NCBI GenBank assembly: GCA_002691565.1
Contig: NZIH01000007.1
Location: forward strand, 9,768-19,919
DNA: 10,152 nt
Direction of reading: 5' to 3'
Source of the DNA: Halieaceae bacterium
Lineage (GTDB): Bacteria > Pseudomonadota > Gammaproteobacteria > Pseudomonadales > Halieaceae
A program made the translations under genes and the position numbers. The notes under the pieces were generated by a model. It did no database searches, was not told the origin of the DNA, and worked only from the letters and a program-made list of their open reading frames with translations. Shown in pieces: positions 1 through 6,141 of the stretch; position 1 is the stretch's first letter; every line of letters begins with the position of its first letter.

Positions 1-44
1 CGAAGTAACGGCTTCTGAGTACGGCGCTGTCGCGTCTTCGCCAT
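1..44 (-). CDS. Possible start of a further operon gene (partial, runs off left edge)
   Basis: On the minus strand an ATG at 44-42 follows directly on the TAA stop (47-45) of the hydratase gene, giving TAAATG. The frame stays open for all 14 codons to the window edge (reads MAKTRQRRTQKPLL). The basic, hydrophilic N-terminus does not identify a family. The directly abutting stop and start suit translational coupling in an operon, but there is no Shine-Dalgarno sequence in the last codons of the hydratase gene. So this may be chance, and the true next gene could start further left. Confidence 0.35.
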   Translation of the reverse strand, partial: MAKTRQRRTQKPLL

Positions 45-767
45 TTACGCGATGGTGAATTCAATCGTACCCAACGGCCCGTAACTGGCCTGGTAATGAC
101 CTGGATCAGCTTCTATCGCAGCTCCGTTGGTCCCAGCTAGCAGTACTCCCCCTTCGGGTATCGTAAACCCAAGGCTGTTCGCTTTATTTACACACCAATC
201 AAGCGCTGGCTTTGGACCACCAAAAGAATCGAGGGGTGAGGCGGTGAGTATGACCTCACCGTCCCGCATCAATTCAATTTCAATGTCCGCAAGGGCAGTG
301 AAGTCGAAGCTATCCCAAGCGCCCATGTCACCTAAGATAAATTGGTCTGCGCCCAAATTGCAGAGTGTCACGTTCCCGGGCGTCAAATCCTCAGGTCTAC
401 AGAAGTCTAAGCGGACAAACTCCACGGCCGGACCTATGCTGATGGGGCTGCCATCGCTGTTGAGTTGCATGGCGAGCTCACATTCGATGCGGCGACTGGC
501 TGTGTGTGGCAGTGTTGCCGCGTTCTCGATTTCACTCTGTTGGTAAAGCAGACCAAGCAAAGGCTCTTCCAGACCAAAAAGCGCCTGGAGGTCTGTGTTG
601 GTGACGCCAGCCTTAATCCCCGCCGATTGTTCACCGGAGATGAGGCTCGTCAGATGAGGGATGAGCGAGTAGGCCTCGGTGAGGGTAACGCCGGAGGGAA
701 ATTCAGGCCAGATTGACTTGGCCTTGATGGCATCCGCGAGCTGCGCGACAAACCTATCTGTACTCAT
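45..767 (-). CDS. 2-keto-4-pentenoate hydratase / FAH-family protein (MhpD-like)
   Basis: This is a cytoplasmic protein of 240 residues in the fumarylacetoacetase (FAH) C-terminal superfamily. MhpD-type members add water to 2-hydroxypenta-2,4-dienoate in meta-cleavage pathways; relatives decarboxylate or hydrolyse keto acids. Visible signatures are AGIKAGVTN (residues 49-57, the G-x-K-x-G-x-T element), the metal-site pair E95 and E97 in RRIECELAM, and E116 in PAVEF matching the third acidic ligand in MhpD. The C-terminal VLLAGTNG (208-215) matches the usual LTG segment. The E97-E116 spacing is clearly shorter than in classical MhpD, so the lid loop is reduced and the total length is below the usual 260-270. 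It is the fifth gene of the minus-strand operon, 37 bp after the dioxygenase, with a GGGGGGA ribosome site upstream. A dienoate hydratase role fits the context, but a decarboxylase or hydrolase is possible. Confidence 0.8.
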   Translation of the reverse strand: MSTDRFVAQLADAIKAKSIWPEFPSGVTLTEAYSLIPHLTSLISGEQSAGIKAGVTNTDLQALFGLEEPLLGLLYQQSEIENAATLPHTASRRIECELAMQLNSDGSPISIGPAVEFVRLDFCRPEDLTPGNVTLCNLGADQFILGDMGAWDSFDFTALADIEIELMRDGEVILTASPLDSFGGPKPALDWCVNKANSLGFTIPEGGVLLAGTNGAAIEADPGHYQASYGPLGTIEFTIA

Positions 768-804
768 CGTTCAGTATCCCCCCATCATGCGATTTTCTTG
801 TCGC

Positions 805-1653
805 TTACCACTGGGTATCAGCAATGGTGACGCGATGCAGCAGTCGATCGTGGCCATCGAATCCGCCCGTCGCCGAGTGCAGTAGAGAACGATTATCCCA
901 GATCACCAGCATGTCCTTCTCCCATTGGTGACGATATTGGAATTTCTCCTGCGTCTGGTGGACATACAGCTCCATCGCGAGAGCCTGCGAGTCCTCTAGC
1001 GACATTCCTTCAAAGCTCTGGATATAGGCTGCGGACGAAAACAGCGCCTTCGTTCCTGTTTCGTGATGCTCCCTCACAAAGGGGTGAGGACAGGTTTCGC
1101 GCGCTTTTTCGCTGGGTTTGATTATCATGCTGCGCCCGTTCTCTCGGTCGCTATCGCCGTAGGCACCATCGGGTGCATAGCCCAGTGCCGCCGAGTGAAT
1201 TGCGGTCAGCCCTTCTACTTTCGCTCTCAGGTCATCCGGCATGTCGTCGTACGCTTTCACCTGATCAGCAAATAGCGTATCGCCACCGTGCGGTGGGATC
1301 GTGATACCAAAGAGCGCGGTGCCTGCCGGGGGGACCGGCATGAAACTCCAATCGGTATGAAAAATCTCCGCAAAGATGGGGGTCTTTTCATCCGCGTCGC
1401 GTTGAATCGCGCAAATATTCGGATAGCCTTCAATGTGTCCAAAAAACGGGTCCTCCCCAATCTCGCCAAAGTATTGCGCAACGCGCTCAAGATCGTCCGG
1501 CGTGAGCGCTTGATTGGGAAACGCAACGACCTTGTGCTCGAGCCACAACTGCCGCAGTTCAGCGATCTGGTCATCACTCAGGGCTGTCGTTAGGTCAATA
1601 CCCTCAATGCGAGCGCCGCAGGCCTGCCCCGACGGGGTAACGGTCAATGTCAT
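805..1653 (-). CDS. TauD/TfdA-family Fe(II)/2-oxoglutarate-dependent dioxygenase
   Basis: The protein has 282 residues, almost exactly the length of E. coli TauD. Enzymes of this family couple oxidative decarboxylation of 2-oxoglutarate to hydroxylation of a substrate. That hydroxylation often breaks a C-S, C-O or C-N bond, as with taurine and 2,4-D. The iron facial triad is visible as H99 and D101 in FHTDWSF and the distal H259 in WDNRSLLHS. R270 in GHDRLLHR matches the arginine that holds the 2-oxoglutarate carboxylate. The N-terminal GARIEGIDL and the central GGDTLFAD (123-130) are also typical. The ATG at 1653 is preceded by GGAG about 9 nt upstream. It lies 40 bp downstream of the SDR gene in the same operon. 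The substrate cannot be inferred. With a CoA-transferase and a keto-dienoate hydratase alongside, an aryl ether, aryloxy acid or similar catabolite is more plausible than taurine, since no taurine transporter genes are seen. Confidence 0.9.
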   Translation of the reverse strand: MTLTVTPSGQACGARIEGIDLTTALSDDQIAELRQLWLEHKVVAFPNQALTPDDLERVAQYFGEIGEDPFFGHIEGYPNICAIQRDADEKTPIFAEIFHTDWSFMPVPPAGTALFGITIPPHGGDTLFADQVKAYDDMPDDLRAKVEGLTAIHSAALGYAPDGAYGDSDRENGRSMIIKPSEKARETCPHPFVREHHETGTKALFSSAAYIQSFEGMSLEDSQALAMELYVHQTQEKFQYRHQWEKDMLVIWDNRSLLHSATGGFDGHDRLLHRVTIADTQW

Positions 1654-1693
1654 AGCCTTTTCTCCACTTATTATTTTTTTGTCCGATGTTAGG

Positions 1694-2461
1694 TTACGGC
1701 GCGTGATTCCACCACGCTAGATCTGAATACGCGCGCAAATCGAGTTCATGTGTCCAGGCTGACCGATGCTGATGCGCAATATGGTAATAGGTCTCTGCCA
1801 TTTCAACCGGCAAGAGCAAACCGTCATGCTCCTTGCCGCGAGTCTCACGCAATTTCTCGAACTGTTCGGCACCCAGCATCTTGCCGAGTGTGTCCGGTGC
1901 ATCCACGGCACCATCAACGATAATGTGAGCCACATGAATTCCCTTGCTCGCGTACTCAGCATTGAGGGTTTGGCACAGCATACGGCGTCCGCCCATGGCG
2001 GCAGCATGTGAGTGTTGTCCGGCATTGCCTCGCACGGCGGCGGTTGCGGAGGTTACCAGGATAGTGCCCTTGCCGCGGGCCTCCATTGCAGGAATTACTG
2101 ATTTCGCCAGGCGGAAAAGCCCCATACAGGCCATCTTCCAGCCGAGTTCAAAGGTTTTGAGGGCCGTTTGTTCGAGTGATCGGTTGCCAATTTGAGCACC
2201 TAAGTTGAAGAGAACGACCTCGATGTGACCGATTTGCTCAACTTCCTCCACCAGCTTTTCAATGGCACCGTCTTCCACGGCATTGAGCATATGACCCGAA
2301 GCCGATCCGCCCGCAGATTCAATGCCACTGACTAGCTTTTCAAGGCCCTCAGCATCACTGCGGCGGCAGAGTGCTGCGTGGTATCCATTCGCGGCAAATT
2401 TCGCACCCACTGAGCCGCCGATGCCGGCGCCCGCGCCGATGATCAAACATACTTTTTTCAT
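1694..2461 (-). CDS. Atypical short-chain dehydrogenase/reductase with altered catalytic residues
   Basis: The 255-residue protein has an N-terminal Rossmann fold with the SDR nucleotide motif GAGAGIG (9-15). FNLGAQ (85-90) replaces the usual NNAG. The Ser of the catalytic triad is present (S138 in VTSAT). At the position of the Tyr-x-x-x-Lys pair, however, the chain reads H152-A-A-A-M156 (within GQHSHAAAMGGRR). The S-to-Tyr-position spacing (14) and the absolute numbering match classical SDRs. The following GIHVAHIIVDGAVD (174-187) is well formed, so the reading frame is intact. Catalysis by the standard Tyr/Lys mechanism is therefore unlikely; it could bind cofactor and act otherwise, or have a regulatory or partner role. 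R33 and R34 near the end of beta-2 could favour NADP(H). It sits 18 bp after the CoA-transferase with a strong GGGAGGA ribosome site. The fold call is sure; the reaction is unknown. Confidence 0.85.
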   Translation of the reverse strand: MKKVCLIIGAGAGIGGSVGAKFAANGYHAALCRRSDAEGLEKLVSGIESAGGSASGHMLNAVEDGAIEKLVEEVEQIGHIEVVLFNLGAQIGNRSLEQTALKTFELGWKMACMGLFRLAKSVIPAMEARGKGTILVTSATAAVRGNAGQHSHAAAMGGRRMLCQTLNAEYASKGIHVAHIIVDGAVDAPDTLGKMLGAEQFEKLRETRGKEHDGLLLPVEMAETYYHIAHQHRSAWTHELDLRAYSDLAWWNHAP

Positions 2462-2479
2462 GACAATATCCTCCCGTTA

Positions 2480-3667
2480 TCAGTGGCCGATGTTTACGTA
2501 GCCTTTCACTATCAGCGACTCTATGGTTTCAGAGTCGTAACCCAATTCTTCCAACAGACGAGGGCCATGCTCGCCAAGCTTCGGTGCGGGCCCTGCAATC
2601 TTGCTTGGAGTCTTGTCAAAACGCGCCGCGGGGCGCGCTTGTCGGACTTCGCCAAACCCGTCATGGTGAGTTTTCGTGATCGACTCGTTGGCAATAATTT
2701 GTGCGTGATCCATCAACTCCATACGCGTCAGGAGAGGGGCGCTAGGAACGTCCTCACGCTCAAGTCGCTCGAGTATCTCGCGGCTGCTCCATTTCTTGAT
2801 TTCCTCCGCAGTGATTTTTTTGCGTTCCTCGACGTTGACGAACCGATCACCTGCAGTTTTAAAGCGAGGGTCATCAATAAGATCTTCGCGTTCTAGCGCA
2901 CGGCACATCCCTGTCCACTCTTTATCAGATATTGCGCCCGCTGTGATGTGTCGATCCTGGGTCTCGTAGATAAGATCCTGCGTCCCCTGCAATGTGGTGA
3001 CATCGAATTCCATCTCACCGTAGGTGAGTCCGGTCATTCCCTCGGGCCAGAAAAAAGACAGCATGGTCTCGAGCATTGAAAGTTTGATGTGCTGACCTTC
3101 ACCCGTTTTCTCCCGCACATACAGCGCCGAGCTAATCGCCTGTGCCGCGGTCAGTGACGTCACCTTGTCAGCGAGAATGATGCGGAACATCTGCGGCCGC
3201 CCTGAAGCCCGATCCATTTGGATGTCGGTGGCGCCTGACAGTGCCTGGATGACGGGGTCGTACACCCGCTTTTGCGAGTACGGGCCGCTCTCACCAAAGC
3301 CGCTGATCGAGACGTAGATCAGTTTTTTATTGGTCTCTCGAAGGACATCCTCACCAAAGCCCATTCGTTCGATTGCACCGGGGCGAAAGTTTTGAATGAA
3401 GACATCGGCGTCAGCCGCAAGCTCGAGAAGAATCTTTTTCCCCTCTTCGGATTTGAGGTCCAAAGAAATCGACTCCTTACCGCGGTTGCATGAGTAAAAG
3501 GCGGGTGAGACATCGTTGTGCTTTCCACCAATGTGCCGCATTTGCTCGCCCACCAGAGGCTCTACTTTGATAACGCGAGCGCCCTGATCGGCCAACATCA
3601 TCGCCGCCACGGGGCCCGAGACCATGCTGGTTAAATCAAGTACTTTCAGTCCGTCTAAGGTGCCCAT
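2480..3667 (-). CDS. Class III CoA-transferase (CaiB/BaiF family)
   Basis: This 395-residue cytoplasmic enzyme belongs to the family of formyl-CoA, carnitine and bile-acid CoA-transferases. These enzymes move CoA from an acyl-CoA donor to a carboxylic acid acceptor through a mixed anhydride on an aspartate. Seen directly are the N-terminal LDGLKVLDLTSMVSGP, GARVIKVEP (29-37), NRGKESISLDLKS (61-73) and VFIQNFRPGA (89-98). The expected catalytic aspartate is D167 in RIILADKVTSLTAAQAI, almost the same position as Asp169 of formyl-CoA transferase. Length is normal and the C-terminal small domain is present. The start overlaps the GST stop by one base (TAATG), with GGAGG six bases upstream inside the GST gene, so translation is probably coupled. 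It most likely activates the operon's substrate acid to its CoA ester or shuttles CoA between pathway intermediates. The acid itself cannot be named. Confidence 0.92.
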   Translation of the reverse strand: MGTLDGLKVLDLTSMVSGPVAAMMLADQGARVIKVEPLVGEQMRHIGGKHNDVSPAFYSCNRGKESISLDLKSEEGKKILLELAADADVFIQNFRPGAIERMGFGEDVLRETNKKLIYVSISGFGESGPYSQKRVYDPVIQALSGATDIQMDRASGRPQMFRIILADKVTSLTAAQAISSALYVREKTGEGQHIKLSMLETMLSFFWPEGMTGLTYGEMEFDVTTLQGTQDLIYETQDRHITAGAISDKEWTGMCRALEREDLIDDPRFKTAGDRFVNVEERKKITAEEIKKWSSREILERLEREDVPSAPLLTRMELMDHAQIIANESITKTHHDGFGEVRQARPAARFDKTPSKIAGPAPKLGEHGPRLLEELGYDSETIESLIVKGYVNIGH

Positions 3668-3678
3668 TAGTTACCTCC
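3667..3678 (-). promoter_or_regulatory. Coupled stop/start TAATG with embedded Shine-Dalgarno
   Basis: On the minus strand GGAGG (3678-3674) lies within the last codons of the GST gene, six bases before the ATG of the CoA-transferase gene. The GST stop TAA shares its last A with that ATG. This is a textbook arrangement for translational coupling and fixes both the GST stop and the CoA-transferase start. Confidence 0.85.
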
Positions 3679-4314
3679 AAAAAGGTCGGGATAGTTTAGT
3701 TTCATGGCTCTCATATACGCGGGGCGTTCGGCAATGTGAGCGTGATAGGCATGCAGACTGTCCGGAAGAGCGACCTGGTAGGCGTTCGCCCAGTCAATGC
3801 ATGACATTAGGAAGAGGTCAGCAAGTCCAAATTGGTCACCTACCAAATAAGGACGCTTCTCCAGCAGCTGGCCTACGACTTCAAAGTGCTTCTCGGCGTA
3901 GGCACGCGACGCATTGACCGTCGTTTCAGACTCGCCGTAAATCATGCCAAGATCGCCATGGCGACGCATGACATACAAGCTTGTCTCGTCTAACTCTCCG
4001 TAAATGTAGCAACACCATTCGTCTTCTTTTGCCTTGGTAACGAGGTCCTGTGGTGTCAGTACTCGCTCCGAAGGATACTGATCTCGTAGGTATCGACAGA
4101 TCGCCAGACTCTCCGATAGCTTTACGTCCCCGTCCTGCATAAAGGGGATTTTCTGCTTTCGATTCAGCCGCTGGTATTCGGGGGTTTGCGTCTCGCCGGT
4201 CCTGGGTCCTATGGGCTTGTGCTCGTAATGAATGCCCAGCTCTTCAGCCATCCACAGCGGTCGAAAGCTTCGCGGTGTGCTTGCCCCCCAGATGGTTATG
4301 CTTGGTGTGTCCAT
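3667..4314 (-). CDS. Glutathione S-transferase family protein
   Basis: The 215-residue soluble protein has the two-domain GST layout. The N-terminal thioredoxin-like domain shows STPRSFRPLW (12-21), where S12 or S16 is the likely glutathione-activating serine. The cis-proline is P57 in QKIPFM, and E68-S69 in LSESLAICRYL form the gamma-glutamyl binding pair. The C-terminal helical domain carries the N-capping stretch YLVGDQFGLADLFL (156-169). GSTs conjugate, isomerise or reductively cleave electrophilic substrates; beta-etherases and maleylacetoacetate-type isomerases share this fold. It is the first gene of the five-gene minus-strand operon, with a promoter-like element immediately upstream and a weak GGGA ribosome site. 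Standing first in a catabolic operon suggests a pathway step such as ether cleavage or isomerisation, or protection from a reactive intermediate. The sequence does not decide between these. Confidence 0.88.
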   Translation of the reverse strand: MDTPSITIWGASTPRSFRPLWMAEELGIHYEHKPIGPRTGETQTPEYQRLNRKQKIPFMQDGDVKLSESLAICRYLRDQYPSERVLTPQDLVTKAKEDEWCCYIYGELDETSLYVMRRHGDLGMIYGESETTVNASRAYAEKHFEVVGQLLEKRPYLVGDQFGLADLFLMSCIDWANAYQVALPDSLHAYHAHIAERPAYMRAMKLNYPDLFGGN

Positions 4315-4334
4315 GCTGACCGTTGTCCCTTTTT

Positions 4335-4373
4335 TTTAGTACCGTAACAAGCATTTAGTACCAAAACTAATGC
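4335..4373. repeat. GGTACTAAA direct repeats and an overlapping dyad, probable operator
   Basis: TTTAGTACC occurs at 4335-4343 and again at 4354-4362 on the plus strand, exactly 19 bp apart, close to two helical turns. The second copy is half of an inverted repeat, TTAGT-N6-ACTAA (4355-4370). Allowing a one-base bulge, this extends outward to GCATTTAGT / ACTAATGC (4351-4373). The elements cover the putative -35 and -10 of the operon and the possible start codon of the LysR remnant. That is where a divergent regulator would bind. The dyad does not fit the T-N11-A LysR rule exactly, so the regulator family is open. Confidence 0.5.
4336..4364 (-). promoter_or_regulatory. Putative sigma70 promoter of the GST-led operon
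   Basis: Read on the minus strand, TTGGTA (4364-4359) and TACTAA (4341-4336) are separated by exactly 17 bp. They would start a transcript near 4329, leaving a leader of about 15 nt with GGGA before the GST ATG at 4314. Neither hexamer is close to consensus (about 4/6 and 3/6), which suits a promoter needing an activator. Both hexamers lie within copies of a GGTACTAAA repeat. Placement is inferred from sequence only. Confidence 0.45.
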
Positions 4374-4599
4374 GTTGGGATCGCTGACTCTTCCATTAGA
4401 TGCCTTCTCCATGGGTTAAAGGGCCGTCTTCGCTGCTCAATTCCAGTCAGGTGATTTGGTCGATTTGCCGCTACCCACGACTGTCGGGTGGAAGAGCGCG
4501 TTACTCGTCAAGCGTGAAACCTACACAACACCGCTTGCGCGCCATCTAGTTGGCCTATTTGAAATCGTGGCGAAAGAGGTCAACGAATCGCTTGTCTAA
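4370..4599 (+). pseudogene. Remnant of a LysR-type transcriptional regulator gene
   Basis: An open stretch at 4420-4599 encodes 59 residues ending in TAA with no ATG. It includes GDLVDLPLPTTVGWKSALLV and then KRETYTTPLARHLVGLFEIV, the pattern of the extreme C-terminus of LysR effector domains. A TAA at 4417-4419 closes the frame upstream. Further upstream ATG CGT TGG GAT (4370-4381, MRWD) resembles LysR starts. After a one-base frameshift, LTLPLDAFSMG follows in the same frame as the tail. Read this way, both ends survive and roughly 220-240 codons, including most of the HTH and the effector domain, have been deleted. The C-terminal assignment is fairly firm; the N-terminal one is tentative. 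The gene was divergent from the GST-led operon, the usual layout for a LysR and its target. The tail ends at 4599, directly abutting the acyltransferase stop on the other strand. Confidence 0.65.
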
Positions 4600-5184
4600 T
4601 TAAAGCTTCGCGGGCGCTCGGCGCTGACCAATCAGTCCCTGCTCTTTTACAGCTGCGACAATGCTATCGATGTCGCTTAAATCTGTGATGAGCTTTCCCA
4701 ACGTGAGCGTTTTTGTCTTGTAGTTAACAATGATTGGCACAACAGGGGCTGATGCCGCTTTGGCAATGCGGGCGAAACCTGCTCTTAACGTCCCGTCACT
4801 GTTTCGGGTCCCCTCAGGTGCAATACCGAGTATGAGTGACGACCGTGAGTTGAATTCGCTCGTCATTTTTTCGATCAGTCCTTGAGGCGATCGCCGGTCT
4901 ACAGGTATACCGCCGACAGCTCTGAAGAAGAGGCCGTGGGGAAACTTAAAGAGCGTGTGCTTGCCCATGTAGTTTAGCTTTAGACCCCATCCCCAAATAA
5001 CCGACAGGGCCAAAACGAAATCAAAATTGGAGCTGTGCGGCAGAGCCACAAGGACCAGTTTGGATTTATTGGGCAGGTTTCCCTCGAGCTTCCACCCAAT
5101 GAGCTTGAAAACCACGCGCCCAATGAGCGTGCGTATAGGGTGCTTGCGCTGAGGGACAGCGTCGCCGAGATGGGGCCACTTCAT
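4600..5184 (-). CDS. PlsC-type lysophospholipid (1-acylglycerol-3-phosphate) acyltransferase family protein
   Basis: The 194-residue protein has the acyltransferase blocks in order. The catalytic H-x4-D is H50 and D55 in LPHSSNFDF, the substrate-binding blocks are GGIPVDRR (91-98) and APEGTRN (122-128), and the fourth block is PVVPI (147-151). The family transfers acyl groups from acyl-CoA or acyl-ACP to lysophospholipids or related acceptors at the inner face of the cytoplasmic membrane. The stretch LVLVALPHSSNFDFVLALSV is hydrophobic and probably contacts the membrane rather than forming a classical span. This short, stand-alone version is common in proteobacteria and is usually not the housekeeping PlsC. 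The ribosome site is weak (AAGAAG). It is monocistronic, converges tail to tail with the LysR remnant and is divergent from the SDR gene at 5377. The acceptor cannot be predicted. Confidence 0.87.
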   Translation of the reverse strand: MKWPHLGDAVPQRKHPIRTLIGRVVFKLIGWKLEGNLPNKSKLVLVALPHSSNFDFVLALSVIWGWGLKLNYMGKHTLFKFPHGLFFRAVGGIPVDRRSPQGLIEKMTSEFNSRSSLILGIAPEGTRNSDGTLRAGFARIAKAASAPVVPIIVNYKTKTLTLGKLITDLSDIDSIVAAVKEQGLIGQRRAPAKL

Positions 5185-5376
5185 TCTTCTTATTTACACT
5201 GCTTTGTTTGCAGTCAGCAGTATTATCATTTTTTTCTTAGGTGAAAAGTAAATTTTATAGGGTGTTGGGTGATGATCTTATCCATGCTCTACTGAAGTGG
5301 ACGTCGACGATCAACAAATACCAAAATGACTGAATAAGAATAAGTAGTCATTGTGTGACAGCACCGAGGGGGAGTT
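5185..5376. promoter_or_regulatory. Divergent intergenic region between acyltransferase and SDR genes
   Basis: This 192-bp AT-rich spacer must hold promoters for both flanking genes. For the minus-strand acyltransferase, TGATAAT near 5224-5230 is a fair -10, but no convincing -35 precedes it. For the plus-strand SDR, TTTTATAGG near 5253-5261 is a weak -10. CGTCGACG (5302-5309) is an 8-bp palindrome. The perfect inverted repeat at 5325-5352 is listed separately. GGGGGAG (5368-5374) is the strong ribosome site for the ATG at 5377. Confidence 0.4.
5325..5352. repeat. Perfect inverted repeat AATGACT-N14-AGTCATT upstream of SDR gene
   Basis: AATGACT at 5325-5331 is matched by its exact reverse complement AGTCATT at 5346-5352, with a 14-base AT-rich spacer containing a GAATAA-GAATAA tandem. 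The half-site centres are 21 bp apart, two helical turns, as in many repressor operators. The repeat lies 25 bp before the SDR start. There is no T-tract and the stem is AT-rich, so it is not an intrinsic terminator. A binding site is plausible; no cognate regulator is in the window. Confidence 0.4.
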
Positions 5377-6135
5377 ATGAAGACAGCATTTATCACTGGC
5401 GCTGCCCAAGGCATTGGACTTGCCATTGCAAGGCGGTTTGCCCGAGAGGGTTATCAGTTAGGTTTGTTTGATATCAATGCTGAGCGTTGTCAGGCGTTAC
5501 TGTCTGAGCCGGATTTCCAAAACGCCGTAGCCGGTTATTGTGATGTGAGAAATAGCGCTTCCATTGAAGAGGCTATTGGCATGTTTTCGCAGGCGACGAG
5601 AGGGAGGCTCGATGTACTCGTTAACAACGCGGGCGTTCTGACGGGCGGCGAGCTGATGACGCAATCGGAGAGTCAGATTCGCGCGATGGTTGATGTCAAT
5701 GTGACGGGGCTCACCCTGGTCTCTTGTGCCGCACATCCTTTCCTGAAAGCCACCGAAGGGGCCATGGTGATTAATCTGTGTTCCGCATCGAGCATCCACG
5801 GTATCCCTCTGCTCGCTGTTTACAGCGCCACCAAGTTCTATGTCGATGGGTTCACTCAGGCGCTGAATATTGAATGGGAAGATGACGATATTTATGTGAC
5901 CTGCATCAAACCTCCCGTCATCGATACTGAAATGGGTCGCTCGCTAGATCCGAGGCATATCGAAAACATGAAGTGGGAGATGAAGCCGGATGATGTCGCG
6001 TCTGCGGTGTATGGATTGACTCAGCGTCGTGAGCTCCATCATGTATTGGGGGCATCAACTCGCCAGTGGCACCGACTCAGCCGCTTATTCGGTATGGGGG
6101 TTAGCCGATGGCTGACCCGTCGGTTGGTCGGATAA
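5377..6135 (+). CDS. Classical short-chain dehydrogenase/reductase
   Basis: The 252-residue cytoplasmic NAD(P)-dependent oxidoreductase has every classical SDR element. These are TGAAQGIG (7-14) for dinucleotide binding, D32 at the end of beta-2 (favouring NAD(H)), CDV (55-57) for the adenine ring, NNAG (83-86), and the triad S136, Y149 and K153 in SATKF. It acts on a secondary alcohol, ketone or similar group; the exact substrate is not predictable. The C-terminus is basic and partly hydrophobic (HRLSRLFGMGVSRWLTRRL), which may give peripheral membrane contact and fits lipid-related substrates. The ATG is fixed by GGGGGAG 2-8 bases upstream. It is transcribed alone, divergent from the acyltransferase and converging with the esterase gene, whose stop is 6 bp away. 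It contrasts with the altered SDR of the operon at 1694-2461. Confidence 0.92.
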   Translation: MKTAFITGAAQGIGLAIARRFAREGYQLGLFDINAERCQALLSEPDFQNAVAGYCDVRNSASIEEAIGMFSQATRGRLDVLVNNAGVLTGGELMTQSESQIRAMVDVNVTGLTLVSCAAHPFLKATEGAMVINLCSASSIHGIPLLAVYSATKFYVDGFTQALNIEWEDDDIYVTCIKPPVIDTEMGRSLDPRHIENMKWEMKPDDVASAVYGLTQRRELHHVLGASTRQWHRLSRLFGMGVSRWLTRRLVG

Positions 6136-6141
6136 GCTCGC

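Noticed and set aside
127..546. Long open frames antisense to the hydratase and other genes (also within 1257-1593, 2483-2896, 8706-9032 and 9467-9838)
   Set aside because: They lie opposite genes with clear family motifs, show no recognisable domain and lack ribosome sites. They are shadows of the coding frames.
805..1653. Taurine dioxygenase TauD proper
   Set aside because: Length and iron ligands match, but there are no taurine transport genes and the neighbours point to acid catabolism, so the specific name is not supported.
4329..4337. T-run upstream of the GST gene as a terminator
   Set aside because: No GC-rich hairpin precedes the run on the plus strand. On the minus strand it is an A-tract in the operon leader.
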